A DNA stretch of 64,000 nucleotides from the NCBI RefSeq assembly GCF_900010755.1, contig NZ_CZJT01000106.1, positions 124,001-188,000 of the forward strand, in the 5' to 3' direction. The position numbers were made by a program, and so were the translations under genes. The notes beneath the pieces were generated by a model that saw nothing but the letters and a program-made list of their open reading frames with translations, was not told the DNA's origin and did not search any database. Origin of the DNA: Paeniglutamicibacter antarcticus. Its GTDB lineage: Bacteria; Actinomycetota; Actinomycetes; Actinomycetales; Micrococcaceae. Shown here piece by piece: positions 10,310 to 21,165 of this stretch (positions are counted from its first letter, which is position 1; every line of letters starts with the position of its first letter).

Positions 10310-11518
10310 TCAGTGCGTCGGCAGTTCCGACTGGATGATGGCTCGCACAGCGGCCGCCGTCATGACTGTCACACCCACCTCGATGGCCGTTTCATCCGGG
10401 ATGTAATCACCACGGTGCAGGTCATAGGTTTCCCCACCGGGCGTCCGGGTGCCCAGACGCATCATGGCTCCAGGAACCTTGTTGGTCATCCAGGCAAAGT
10501 CCTCGCCACCCATCGACTGCGGGGTCAGCACAATCGCCGGGGAGCCAAGCTCGGCACGCGCAGAATCTTCGATGAGGTCCGTTTCGTGTTCGCTGTTGAT
10601 CACCGGAGGAACCCCTCGGGTGTGCTCGAGCTTGACCTCAACCCCATAGGGGGTGGCAACCTGGCGAACCACCTCGTCGAGCAGGTCCCCCGCGCCTTCC
10701 CAGGCTTCGCCGTCCAGGCAACGCATGGTTCCGGCAAGGTAGCCGGTGGCCGGAATGGCGTTGGGGGCGCTTCCAGCATGGATCTGCCCCCAGACCACCG
10801 AGACGGCCGAGCGTACGTCAATGCGCCGGCCGAGCACCGCCGGAACGTTGATCGCGATCTGGCTCATCGCGAAGACCAGGTCCTCGGTCAGGTGCGGGCG
10901 CGAGGTGTGTCCGCCGCGGCCGGTGAGCTCGATCTTGATGGTGTCGCTCGCACTGGTGATCGCACCGATGCGCGTGCCGATCTTGCCCGCGTCGATGCGC
11001 GGCTCGCAGTGCAGGGCAAGTATGCGCGGAACATCGTCCAGGACCCCTGCTGCAATGACAGAAAGTGCGCCGCCGGGCATTTTTTCCTCGGCGGGCTGGA
11101 AAATGACCCGGATGCGTCCGCCCAGTTCCCCTGCGTCGTCCATTGCCTTCAGCGCCTTGGAGACCCCGAGCATGACGGTGGTGTGGATATCGTGGCCACA
11201 GGAGTGGGCGACACCGTCGACGACGGAGGCGTATTCGAGACCCGTTTCCTCAAGGATCGGCAAGGCATCGATATCCGCGCGCAAGCCCAAGGCAATGGGC
11301 CCGGTGCCGATGTCGACGTAGGCGCCGGTTTCTTCAAGAGCCACCGGTTCAAGCCCCACGGCACGCAGCGCGGTCAGGATGCGCTCGGTCGTCTTGTATT
11401 CCACAAACGAAAGCTCAGGGTTGGCGTGGAGCTCACGGCGGAAGGCCACAAGCCCGCCGAGAAGCGGTGCCACCCAGGGCGTCACCGACGGGATCTGCAG
11501 GTTTTTCTCGTTACTCAT
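10310..11518 (-). CDS. M20-family amidohydrolase (aminoacylase/hippurate hydrolase type)
   Basis: A metal-dependent peptidase M20D amidohydrolase. Family features are RRELHANPELSF near the N-terminus, LRADIDALPI, the metal-binding HSCGHDIHT near residue 110, the catalytic QPAEE near residue 140, and the dimerisation-domain motif GRGGHTSRPH near residue 198. The C-terminal metal-site region GGEDFAWM is also present. The natural substrate (N-acyl amino acid, indole-acetyl conjugate or aminobenzoyl-glutamate) cannot be read from sequence. I chose ATG at 11518; a GTG two codons upstream (11524) is possible. It lies between the nucleoside operon and manC and is not obviously linked to either. Confidence 0.87.
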   Translation of the reverse strand: MSNEKNLQIPSVTPWVAPLLGGLVAFRRELHANPELSFVEYKTTERILTALRAVGLEPVALEETGAYVDIGTGPIALGLRADIDALPILEETGLEYASVVDGVAHSCGHDIHTTVMLGVSKALKAMDDAGELGGRIRVIFQPAEEKMPGGALSVIAAGVLDDVPRILALHCEPRIDAGKIGTRIGAITSASDTIKIELTGRGGHTSRPHLTEDLVFAMSQIAINVPAVLGRRIDVRSAVSVVWGQIHAGSAPNAIPATGYLAGTMRCLDGEAWEGAGDLLDEVVRQVATPYGVEVKLEHTRGVPPVINSEHETDLIEDSARAELGSPAIVLTPQSMGGEDFAWMTNKVPGAMMRLGTRTPGGETYDLHRGDYIPDETAIEVGVTVMTAAAVRAIIQSELPTH

Positions 11519-11628
11519 GCGCACAATATCGACATTACTTGCTGGGCTCGCCCATGGCCGACTTTTCGCCCAATTGTTGCCTTGATGTCAGATAGGCGGA
11601 TCGGGGCGATGGCCTGGCCACAGAGCAC

Positions 11629-11673
11629 GAGCGGCCCTAGAACGCTGCTGAATGCAGCATTCCAGGGCCGCTC
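11629..11673 (-). terminator. Terminator of the mannose-1-phosphate guanylyltransferase gene
   Basis: The outer arms GAGCGGCCCT / AGGGCCGCTC enclose an inner GCTGC/GCAGC stem with the loop TGAAT. The whole structure forms a long, nearly continuous hairpin beginning 32 bases past the stop codon on the minus strand. Confidence 0.72.
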
Positions 11674-11704
11674 GCGGGATACTTCCCGGCAGGCATCAAC
11701 CCGC

Positions 11705-12817
11705 CTAGAGGACGTCCATCATTCCCTGATTCTTCAACGTTTCCACAGTGTTTTTCACCGACTGGGCGTGTTCCTTGGTGGTCACCAGCAAGGCATCGGG
11801 GGTATCAACCACAACAACATCATGGATGCCGATCAACGCGATAACGCGCTTGGAATCCGTGACGACAACCCCCGTGGCATTGTCCGAGTAGACGCGCTTG
11901 GAAGAGCCGACAACCGTCACCCCACTGTTTTCATCGGCAGGGTTCAACCGTCCGATGGCCGCGAAGTCACCCACGTCATCCCAGTCAAAGACACCGGGAA
12001 TCACTGCAACATCGCCAGCAGCGGCTGCGGGTTCGGCCACCGCGTAGTCAATGGCGGTCTTGGGCAAATCGGGCCAGATGCGATTCATGGTTTCTTCGCG
12101 GTCCCCGGATTCCCAGGCATCCGCGATTTCCATCAGGCCCGCGTAAAGCACAGGTTCGCTGCGTTCAAGGTGCTTGAGCATCAGCGCCACGGGCGCCACG
12201 AACATGCCTGCATTCCACAGGTAGCCCCCATCGGCAAGGTAGCCGCGGGCAGTGTCTTCGTCCGGCTTCTCGACGAATTCGACGACATCCCGGGCCGTGG
12301 GGGCCCCGGTAACCGATAGCCGTTCGCCAGCACGGATATAACCGAAGGCAGTCGACGGAAGGGTCGGCCGGATGCCGATGGTCACAATCTTGCCCGTGGC
12401 AGCGGTATGGATTGCCTCACGCACCGCAACTTGGAAGACACCCTCAGGGCGAATGACCTGGTCGGCGGCGAAGGAACCCATGATCGTCTCTGGGTTCCGC
12501 CGGTACAGGATTGCAGCGGCCAGGCCAATGGCCGCCGCAGAATCCTTGGGGCTCGGCTCAAGAACCAGATCAAGGTCGCCGACCTCTGGCAATTGCGCCA
12601 GCACCGCCGTGCGATGGACGCGTCCGGTGACAACCATGATGTTGTTGCCGGCAAGCGGGATCAACCGTTCATAGGTCGCACGGATCAGCGTGGAACCGGA
12701 GCCGGTTAGGTCGTGGAGGAATTTTGGTGCCGCGGCGCGCGAGAGCGGCCACAGTCGGGTTCCGACTCCACCAGCGGGGATAACACCATGGAATCGTGCC
12801 AAGAGTTCAGCGTTCAT
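11705..12817 (-). CDS. manC: Mannose-1-phosphate guanylyltransferase
   Basis: The enzyme makes GDP-mannose from mannose 1-phosphate and GTP for cell-envelope glycans and mannolipids. The nucleotide-binding signature VIPAGGVGTRLWPLSR is at residues 11-26. Further landmarks are the metal-site region GSFAADQVI, the FGYI substrate segment, and FVEKPDEDTA, followed by the WNAGMFV motif. The 370-residue protein is the monofunctional nucleotidyltransferase without a fused isomerase domain. It is divergent from sdhC across an AT-rich 265-base region and has its own terminator. Assignment to ManC rather than another sugar nucleotidyltransferase rests on FVEKP and WNAGMF together. Confidence 0.88.
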   Translation of the reverse strand: MNAELLARFHGVIPAGGVGTRLWPLSRAAAPKFLHDLTGSGSTLIRATYERLIPLAGNNIMVVTGRVHRTAVLAQLPEVGDLDLVLEPSPKDSAAAIGLAAAILYRRNPETIMGSFAADQVIRPEGVFQVAVREAIHTAATGKIVTIGIRPTLPSTAFGYIRAGERLSVTGAPTARDVVEFVEKPDEDTARGYLADGGYLWNAGMFVAPVALMLKHLERSEPVLYAGLMEIADAWESGDREETMNRIWPDLPKTAIDYAVAEPAAAAGDVAVIPGVFDWDDVGDFAAIGRLNPADENSGVTVVGSSKRVYSDNATGVVVTDSKRVIALIGIHDVVVVDTPDALLVTTKEHAQSVKNTVETLKNQGMMDVL

Positions 12818-13082
12818 TCGACTAACGGTAGTTGATGGAAGCTGGGAACGCCCTGTTAGGCCCCGGAAATTAGGACATTAAAACATATTCTATTTGCGAT
12901 AGATTCGCGTTTTCAAAGTAATCTTCCAACTTCTCCGGTGACCCTACTCACACAACAACGGGAAACAATGGGCACGGTTGCCTTAGGTGGTCTAAGATCG
13001 GGCAAGGAACGCTCGCACTCCGGCGTCAATTTATTGTGTGGAAGATACACATGCGCCATTGTGAGTCATGGAGGTTAATTCA

Positions 13083-13463
13083 GTGTCGAAGACTTCGTCA
13101 GGCACCCTCTACCGCGGCCGCGAAGGCATGTGGTCGTGGGTGGGGCATCGTATAACGGGTGTCGTTATTTTCTTATTCCTTTTGGTGCACGTGCTCGACA
13201 CGTCGTTGGTCCGGGTTTCCCCGGGCGCATACGACGCGGTCATGGCCACCTACAAGAACCCTCTGATGGCATTGGGCGAAACCGCTCTGGTCGCCGCCAT
13301 CGTCTTCCACGCGTTCAATGGCTTGCGCCTGATCCTGGTGGACTTCTGGAAGCAGGGAACCAAGTACCAGCGCCAGATGCTCTGGGGCGTTTTGGCCCTC
13401 TGGGTCATCACCATGTTGGCATTCTCGATTCGCCACCTGTCACTCGCCTTTGGAGGTCACTAA
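13083..13463 (+). CDS. sdhC: Succinate dehydrogenase cytochrome b556 subunit
   Basis: A membrane anchor and heme b subunit of complex II. Three hydrophobic helices are visible, with the SdhC-type start GTLYRGREGMWSWVGHRITG and a conserved histidine in the second helix (IVFHAFNGLR). I place the start at GTG 13083 because GGAGG ends 8 bases upstream. The in-frame ATG at 13068 overlaps that ribosome binding site and cannot use it. The gene opens the sdhCDAB operon, and sdhD follows after 3 bases. Confidence 0.93.
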   Translation: MSKTSSGTLYRGREGMWSWVGHRITGVVIFLFLLVHVLDTSLVRVSPGAYDAVMATYKNPLMALGETALVAAIVFHAFNGLRLILVDFWKQGTKYQRQMLWGVLALWVITMLAFSIRHLSLAFGGH

Positions 13464-13466
13464 CCC

Positions 13467-13913
13467 ATGTCGGCAGAAATCGCTGCACCCCGCAGCCAGC
13501 GCATTGACCCGAAGTACAACCGCGCCAACACGTCGCGCGGTAGCTTCGAAATGGTCGCTTGGCTCTTCATGCGCCTTTCCGGCGTGGCACTGGTTGTTCT
13601 GATTTTCGGGCACCTCTTCACGAACCTCATGGTTGGCGGCGGCGTTAAGGCCATCGACTTCGGCTTCGTGGCCGGCAAGTGGGCCGACCCTGTTTGGATG
13701 TTCTGGGATCTTGCCATGCTCTGGTTGGCTATGCTGCACGGCACCAACGGCGTGCGCACCATCATCAACGATTATGCAGAGAAGCCGGCCACCCGCGTGT
13801 GGCTCAAGGGCATCCTCTACGTTGCAACGATCGTCATCATCATCCTTGGCACCCTGGTGATCTTCACCTTCGATCCTTGCATCGCTGGTAACACCATTCC
13901 GGCTTGCAAGTAA
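13467..13913 (+). CDS. sdhD: Succinate dehydrogenase membrane anchor subunit
   Basis: The second membrane anchor of complex II, 148 residues with three hydrophobic segments. A hydrophilic N-terminus leads into FLMRLSGVALVVLIFGHLF-like sequence (the visible form begins LFMRLSG), and HGTNGVRTIINDY carries the histidine/arginine quinone-side region. It lies between sdhC and sdhA with very short spacing, as in the standard actinobacterial sdhCDAB operon. Heme and quinone binding are shared with SdhC by family knowledge. The C-terminus carries two cysteines (PCIAG, PACK), which is not usual for the family but has no assigned role. Confidence 0.92.
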   Translation: MSAEIAAPRSQRIDPKYNRANTSRGSFEMVAWLFMRLSGVALVVLIFGHLFTNLMVGGGVKAIDFGFVAGKWADPVWMFWDLAMLWLAMLHGTNGVRTIINDYAEKPATRVWLKGILYVATIVIIILGTLVIFTFDPCIAGNTIPACK

Positions 13914-13966
13914 CCTTCGGCACCCGTTCGCCGAAGCAAAGAATTCAAGAAAAGAGAGCATCAGGT

Positions 13967-15754
13967 ATGCAGGTACATAAGTACGACGTCGTGATCGTCG
14001 GAGCTGGCGGCGCAGGCATGCGTGCGGCCATCGAATCCGGCCAGCGCGCACGTACGGCCGTTCTCACCAAGCTTTACCCAACCCGTTCGCACACAGGTGC
14101 AGCGCAGGGTGGCATGTGTGCAGCACTGGCCAACGTAGAAGAAGACAACTGGGAATGGCACACCTTTGACACCATCAAGGGTGGCGACTACCTGGTTGAC
14201 CAGGATGCAGCCGAGATCATGGCGAAGGAAGCCATTGACGCCGTGCTGGACCTGGAAAAGATGGGCCTGCCCTTCAACCGCACCCCGGAAGGCAAGATCG
14301 ACCAGCGTCGATTCGGCGGCCACACCCGCGACCACGGCAAAGCCGCCGTCCGTCGTGCGTGCTACGCAGCTGACCGCACCGGGCACATGATCCTCCAGAC
14401 CCTGTACCAAAACTGCGTCAAGCACAACGTTGAGTTCTACAACGAGTACTACGTGCTTGACCTGCTTTTGGTTGAGGAAGATGCCTTCCGCGAAGACGGA
14501 ACAGCTTACAAGCAGAAGCGCGTTGCCGGCGTCGTGTCCTACGACCTGGCAACCGGCGAATTGCACGTCTTCCAGGCCAAGTCCGTGATCTTCGCCTCGG
14601 GCGGCGCTGGCAAGGTCTTCAAGACCACCTCCAACGCCCACACCCTCACCGGCGACGGCATGGGCATCGCCTTCCGCAACGGCATCCCGCTCGAGGACAT
14701 GGAGTTCTTCCAGTTCCACCCGACCGGCCTCGCCGGCTTGGGCATCCTTCTCACCGAGGGTGCACGTGGCGAGGGCGCCATCCTCCGTAACTCGGACGGC
14801 GAACGCTTCATGGAGCGCTACGCACCGACCATCAAGGACTTGGCACCGCGTGACATCGTCGCCCGCGCCATGGCCAACGAAGTTCGTGAAGGCCGCGGTT
14901 GCGGTCCGAACAAGGACTACGTCCTCTTGGACCTGACCCACTTGGAGCCGGCTCACATCGAAGCCAAGCTTCCGGACATCACCGAATTCGCCCGCACCTA
15001 CCTGGGTGTCGAGCCGTTCACCGATCCGGTGCCGGTTTACCCTACGGCTCACTACGCCATGGGTGGCATCCCGACGAACATCGACACCGAGGTCCTCCAG
15101 GACAACGACACCATCATCCCGGGCCTCTACGCCGCCGGTGAAGTTGCTTGTGTTTCGGTACACGGTTCCAACCGCTTGGGCACCAACTCGCTGCTGGACA
15201 TCAACGTCTTCGGCAAGCGCGCAGGCGTTTCGGCCGCCAAGTACGCACTGGGCGCCGAGTTCGTGGACCTTCCGGAAGATCCGGAGAAGTTCACCACCAC
15301 GCAGATCGAATCCATGCTCTCCTCCACGGGAACCGAGCGCGTGGCACCGATCCGCAAGGAACTGCAGGAGACCATGGATGCAAACGTCCAGGTATTCCGC
15401 GACGAGAAGTCCCTCACCGCGGCATTGAAGGTCATCGAGGAACTGCGCGAACGTTACAAGAGCGTTTCGGTTCAGGACAAGGGCAAGCGCTTCAACCTCG
15501 ATTTGCTAGAGGCCATTGAGCTTGGCTTCCTGTTGGACATGGCCGAGGTCATGACCACCGCTGCCATGCACCGCAAGGAATCCCGCGGCGGTCACTACCG
15601 CGAGGACTTCCCGGATCGCGACGACGAGAACTTCATGAAGCACTCGATGTCCTACAAGGACGATGCGGCTTTCACCGAGGGCATTTCCGGCATCCGCATG
15701 GAAACCAAGCCCGTTGTCTTTACCCGTTACCAGCCGATGGAGCGTAAGTACTAA
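13967..15754 (+). CDS. sdhA: Succinate dehydrogenase flavoprotein subunit
   Basis: The catalytic flavoprotein of complex II oxidises succinate to fumarate and passes electrons to SdhB. The FAD-binding VIVGAGGAGMRAAIE is at residues 9-23. The covalent-FAD histidine is H42 in TRSHTGAAQGG, and the active-site regions ALDLTHLEPA-type and TAHYAMGGIPTN are present. The protein ends with RYQPMERKY. The start at 13967 is chosen because homologues begin with MQVHKYDVVIVG and a purine-rich AAAGAGAG lies upstream; the open frame extends 21 codons further 5'. The stop overlaps the sdhB start by one base. Confidence 0.96.
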   Translation: MQVHKYDVVIVGAGGAGMRAAIESGQRARTAVLTKLYPTRSHTGAAQGGMCAALANVEEDNWEWHTFDTIKGGDYLVDQDAAEIMAKEAIDAVLDLEKMGLPFNRTPEGKIDQRRFGGHTRDHGKAAVRRACYAADRTGHMILQTLYQNCVKHNVEFYNEYYVLDLLLVEEDAFREDGTAYKQKRVAGVVSYDLATGELHVFQAKSVIFASGGAGKVFKTTSNAHTLTGDGMGIAFRNGIPLEDMEFFQFHPTGLAGLGILLTEGARGEGAILRNSDGERFMERYAPTIKDLAPRDIVARAMANEVREGRGCGPNKDYVLLDLTHLEPAHIEAKLPDITEFARTYLGVEPFTDPVPVYPTAHYAMGGIPTNIDTEVLQDNDTIIPGLYAAGEVACVSVHGSNRLGTNSLLDINVFGKRAGVSAAKYALGAEFVDLPEDPEKFTTTQIESMLSSTGTERVAPIRKELQETMDANVQVFRDEKSLTAALKVIEELRERYKSVSVQDKGKRFNLDLLEAIELGFLLDMAEVMTTAAMHRKESRGGHYREDFPDRDDENFMKHSMSYKDDAAFTEGISGIRMETKPVVFTRYQPMERKY

Positions 15755-16536
15755 TGAGCACGGAACTTCCGGAACCAGCATCGAAGATTGAGCTGAAGCC
15801 AGGTGTTGGCGGCGGCGGAGAAATCCCGCAGTTCAACATCACCTTGCGTGTCCGCCGGTACCTGCCGGAAACCACTGCGGATGCCTACTGGGAAGACTTT
15901 GAGCTGACCATGTACGGCACCGACCGCGTGCTGGATGCCCTGCACAAGGTCAAGTGGGACATCGACGGATCACTCTCGTTCCGCCGCTCCTGCGCCCACG
16001 GCATTTGCGGTTCGGATGCCATGCGAATCAACGGCCGCAACCGCCTGGCCTGCAAGACCCTGCTCAAGGACCTGGACCACTCCAAGCCGATCACCGTTGA
16101 AGCCATCAAGGGCCTGCCCCTTGAAAAGGACCTCATCGTTGATATGGAGCCGTTCTTCCAGTCCTACCGCGAAGTCATGCCGTTCCTGGTCAACAAGGGC
16201 CACGAGCCTTCGGCCGAGCGCTACCAGTCAGCCGAAGAGCATGCCAAGTTCGAGGACACCACCAAGTGCATCCTCTGCGCAGCCTGCACCTCGTCTTGCC
16301 CGGTCTTCTGGACCGATGGCCAGTACTTCGGCCCGGCGGCAATCGTGAACGCACACCGCTTCATTTTCGACTCGCGCGATGATGCAGGCGACATGCGCCT
16401 CGAGATCCTCAACGACAAGGAAGGCGTATGGCGTTGCCGCACGACCTTCAACTGCTCCGAAGCATGCCCGCGTGGCATCCAGGTGACCAAGGCAATCGCC
16501 GAAGTCAAGCAGGCAATCCTGTCGCGCTCCATCTAG
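15754..16536 (+). CDS. sdhB: Succinate dehydrogenase iron-sulfur subunit
   Basis: The electron-transfer subunit of complex II, 260 residues. The [2Fe-2S] site is C80-x4-C85-x2-D88 with C100; an aspartate as third ligand is normal in SdhB. The C-terminal half carries the [4Fe-4S] and [3Fe-4S] motifs CILCAACTSSCP and NCSEACPRGI. It is the last gene of sdhCDAB, overlaps the sdhA stop by one base, and is followed by a UUCG-loop terminator. Confidence 0.96.
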   Translation: MSTELPEPASKIELKPGVGGGGEIPQFNITLRVRRYLPETTADAYWEDFELTMYGTDRVLDALHKVKWDIDGSLSFRRSCAHGICGSDAMRINGRNRLACKTLLKDLDHSKPITVEAIKGLPLEKDLIVDMEPFFQSYREVMPFLVNKGHEPSAERYQSAEEHAKFEDTTKCILCAACTSSCPVFWTDGQYFGPAAIVNAHRFIFDSRDDAGDMRLEILNDKEGVWRCRTTFNCSEACPRGIQVTKAIAEVKQAILSRSI

Positions 16537-16556
16537 TTTTCAACTAGTTGTGGCCG

Positions 16557-16592
16557 CTGTGGTCCGGTTCCCTTCGGGGAGCCGGACCACAG
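16557..16592 (+). terminator. Intrinsic terminator of sdhCDAB
   Basis: A 16-bp stem runs from CTGTGGTCCGG to CCGGACCACAG with one G-U wobble in plus-strand RNA. It is capped by a C(UUCG)G tetraloop and followed by TTCATT. It starts 21 bases after the sdhB stop. Confidence 0.9.
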
Positions 16593-16821
16593 TTCATTAA
16601 CCACTGTTTGTCCATCACGCTTGTCCATCAAACGGCGAGTGGGACGGTAAATGGCATGCGGAATGTGAGACCAAGGACCTACTGAGTGTCAGTATCGAGG
16701 CGGGAAGCAGGTACGGCACTGATTTCCGCCCCATGGAAATGAGCGACCGAGGACCTCTGTTGCGGTCCATTGGCATCGGAAGGCCCCCACTGTGGCAAGC
16801 TACGTTGTGCCGATGGGTAGG

Positions 16822-17985
16822 TTAGGGCTTGAGCTCATGTTTGAGATCCGCGGCCCGCACCCCGACGAGGGCCGCGGCAACCAAATACACCTGGCTCAGT
16901 AGGTTGAACCAAACAAAAAGGCCGAGAATCACGGCAAACGGCGCTAGCAACACGTTGTTGGTGAGCGACGCGAGCAACATGGCTGAGAAGAAGCGCAGCA
17001 AGGTCGCCCCGGCACCCGCGAGGAGCACCGCCGGCCACAAGGCCCCCCTGATCATGATGGCCCGCGAGGCAATCCGCAACAGCACCCATGCGGTGGCACA
17101 GTCGAGTGCCAACATGGCAACAACGAAAGCCACCCGGGTCAGCGCGCCGGTCCAAACGCCGCTAAGGTTCAGCAGTGCGGCCACTGAATCAATCATCGAT
17201 GAGCTGGCGATAGCCAACACGCTCGAGGCCACCAGGGCCACCGCCAACACCAGCAAGAGCATGGCATCGCGAAGTTTTGAGACCACGGGGTTGGATCGGT
17301 CGCGGTTCAGCCCCAGGATCGTGCGAATGCCTTCGCGCAATCCCGCGATCCAGCCCAATGAGGTGAAGACCAAGGCACCGAGCGAAATGACGAGGGTCAG
17401 CCCGAAGCCGCCCAGGCCCAGGAGCTGCTCCGGTTTGGCCAAGCCGCCGTCACCGGTGTCAATCAGCCCCGGGGTGCTGGCAGCCACCATGTCGATGATG
17501 CCGTCACGCAATACGGGGTTATCGCTTGCCACCATGCCAAGCACCGCAAAGCCAGCGACAAGCATCGCGGCGATCGAGAAGAACATGCGGTACGCTCCCC
17601 CTGCCGCAAGCAGCGGTCCGCGGCGGCGCGCGTACAGGTTCCACACGCGCATCGGATACAGCGCGTTGATCATGGCGTTGATGAGCTTGAACAACGCACC
17701 GATGCGTGCAAAAAAAGTTCCTTGGGCACGCGCAACGTAAAGTTCTTGGGCCTTGAGCCTGGTCAAGGATTTCAGCGCTCGCGGGTCCAGTGGACTGGGT
17801 GGCGGAATCGGCGGGGCTCCAATATAACGTCGCGCGGCAACGCCCGGGGCCCTGGTTCCCTTTTCGGGAATCGTTGGATCGAATTCCAATGGATCAGGGA
17901 GTGCATCCTGCATGCGGGGATCATCGCTGTCTGGAGCCAGGATGAGTTTCTTGACCTTCTCCTTGTTACTTGCCTTCGCCGCCAA
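16822..17985 (-). CDS. YihY/BrkB-family integral membrane protein
   Basis: A YihY/virulence factor BrkB family protein (PF03631); function is unproven for the family, and the older RNase BN label is a misassignment. A hydrophilic, Pro-rich N-terminal region of about 95 residues precedes six or so membrane helices, including YRMFFSIAAMLVAGFAVLGM, LGALVFTSLGWIAGLREGIR and ILGLFVWFNLLSQVYLVAAA. I place the start at TTG 17985, with GGAGGA eight bases upstream, overlapping the upstream gene's 3' end by 20 bases. It is the last gene of the apparent xthA-trpS-2H-yihY transcript. Confidence 0.82.
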   Translation of the reverse strand: MAAKASNKEKVKKLILAPDSDDPRMQDALPDPLEFDPTIPEKGTRAPGVAARRYIGAPPIPPPSPLDPRALKSLTRLKAQELYVARAQGTFFARIGALFKLINAMINALYPMRVWNLYARRRGPLLAAGGAYRMFFSIAAMLVAGFAVLGMVASDNPVLRDGIIDMVAASTPGLIDTGDGGLAKPEQLLGLGGFGLTLVISLGALVFTSLGWIAGLREGIRTILGLNRDRSNPVVSKLRDAMLLLVLAVALVASSVLAIASSSMIDSVAALLNLSGVWTGALTRVAFVVAMLALDCATAWVLLRIASRAIMIRGALWPAVLLAGAGATLLRFFSAMLLASLTNNVLLAPFAVILGLFVWFNLLSQVYLVAAALVGVRAADLKHELKP

Positions 17986-18523
17986 GTTGCAGTTCCTCCC
18001 GCAGCGACCATTGCCCCGAAGTATCAATGCCAAACAGGCCCATGGAAGTCACGGTGAATCCCATCGATTCATTGCGCAACTCGCCCTGAGCAGAGTCCAT
18101 GGAAGAATTATCAACCTCGTGGGCGATGGTCACATGTGGGTGATAGGAGAAGGCAAGGTCGTGTCCCAGTGGCCCCTTGGTCAAGGAATCGTGAAGCGCG
18201 GTGCATTCTTCACCGCCTTCGTTCACGTTCAGGAAAACCACGGGGGCAACCGGCCGGAACGTGCCCGTGCCCTCTAAACGAACCTTGAAGGGTTTCGCGA
18301 GTGCAGCAACGGCTCGCACATGCGCTGCGGCAGCGTCCCAGTCAGTGGTGGAACCCGAAACCAAGGTGATGTGAGGTTCCACGTGCGCGGTGGACTCCCC
18401 GCCATAGGTGAGGCGCCAGGCACGCAGGGATTCCCGAAGCGGGGAAGGGATTTCAATGACGACTCCCAGCGGCATGGTTTCCATGCCGCTGGCGCTCGTT
18501 CCCTCCGCCGCTCCGGTAACCAT
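17966..18523 (-). CDS. 2'-5' RNA ligase family / 2H phosphoesterase
   Basis: A 185-residue member of the 2H phosphoesterase superfamily. The two catalytic histidine motifs are H51-I-T53 in EPHITLV and H130-V-T132 in HPHVTIAH, spaced as expected for the LigT/ThpR fold. Such enzymes hydrolyse cyclic phosphodiesters; the cellular substrate here is unknown. The gene starts two bases after the trpS stop and overlaps the following membrane-protein gene, so it is co-transcribed with both. Confidence 0.85.
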   Translation of the reverse strand: MVTGAAEGTSASGMETMPLGVVIEIPSPLRESLRAWRLTYGGESTAHVEPHITLVSGSTTDWDAAAAHVRAVAALAKPFKVRLEGTGTFRPVAPVVFLNVNEGGEECTALHDSLTKGPLGHDLAFSYHPHVTIAHEVDNSSMDSAQGELRNESMGFTVTSMGLFGIDTSGQWSLREELQLGGEGK

Positions 18524-18525
18524 GG

Positions 18526-20419
<1,894 letters not shown>

Positions 20420-20491
20420 GCAATCCACCTTACAGATAATTGGTCTTGGGTTGTCGGAGACAGGCAGGGGGCGGCGCCCCCATGACCTCTA

Positions 20492-21013
20492 CTAGTCGAT
20501 GACCTCGCCGGTCATCGGCTCGGTTCCCCGATTTGGCTTCATCATGCCGCGCGCGTTGGATGCGGTGATTTCGATGGTTTCCAAGGCACGGTCAACCATG
20601 CCTGCGGCTTCATCGCCGTCCTGGCCGCGGTAGTCGTTGACCACCTTGGTCTGCACCTGGATGATCTTGAACGAATGATCCAGCTTCAAGTCCCGGTTGC
20701 GGGTCGCTTCATCGATGACCACTGCCGCGGGTTCACCGGCATGGCCGCGTGATGCCGCGGCGGCGGTTGCTGCCTTGAGCTGATCCGTCATCTTGGCGGC
20801 TCCGCGCTTGAGTCCAAAGACCAGGAATGCGGAAAGCAAAAGCCAGCCGAGCGAGATGACAACGACGAACCAGCCGATGACATCGTTTTGGTTTGCAGCG
20901 AAGACGACTGCCACCAGGAAGATCGTGACCATGACGGCCAGGGAAAGAGATGAAGCGTTGATCGTGATTTTCTTGCCCTGGGCGGGGGCCGATTTACTAC
21001 CGAGAGGTTCCAT
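20492..21013 (-). CDS. Conserved two-helix membrane protein of unknown function
   Basis: I do not recognise a named family. The 173-residue protein has a short polar N-terminus and two adjacent hydrophobic segments (about 24-40 and 46-66). A long cytoplasmic-looking, Ala-rich and charged C-terminal half follows, including VIDEATRNRDLKLDHSFKI and VDRALETIEITASNARGM. It lies about 70 bases upstream of xthA on the same strand and may be co-transcribed. Base composition and codon use match the surrounding core genes, so it is probably a real chromosomal gene. Confidence 0.72.
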   Translation of the reverse strand: MEPLGSKSAPAQGKKITINASSLSLAVMVTIFLVAVVFAANQNDVIGWFVVVISLGWLLLSAFLVFGLKRGAAKMTDQLKAATAAAASRGHAGEPAAVVIDEATRNRDLKLDHSFKIIQVQTKVVNDYRGQDGDEAAGMVDRALETIEITASNARGMMKPNRGTEPMTGEVID

Positions 21014-21165
21014 GAAACTATTCTCTCAAATTCGGACTAGTCGTACCGAATCCGAGTATGAATTACGCTTGTTAGCTTAATTCGGCCACCCCTAGAATCT
21101 AGCCAGCTACGTGAAGCTGGGGCCGTACGTGCAGATTGCTGCACCTTCAATTTTGGGGAAAGTAA

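Noticed and set aside
10064..12319. A 751-codon plus-strand open frame
   Set aside because: It is antisense to the M20 amidohydrolase and manC, both of which have clear motifs.
13068..13082. ATG at 13068 as the sdhC start
   Set aside because: It overlaps the GGAGG that is ideally placed for GTG 13083.
13961..15163. A 400-codon minus-strand open frame
   Set aside because: It is antisense to sdhA, which is unambiguous.
16593..16821. Possible small gene between the sdhB terminator and the YihY gene
   Set aside because: No frame with a start, a ribosome binding site and plausible codon usage was found.
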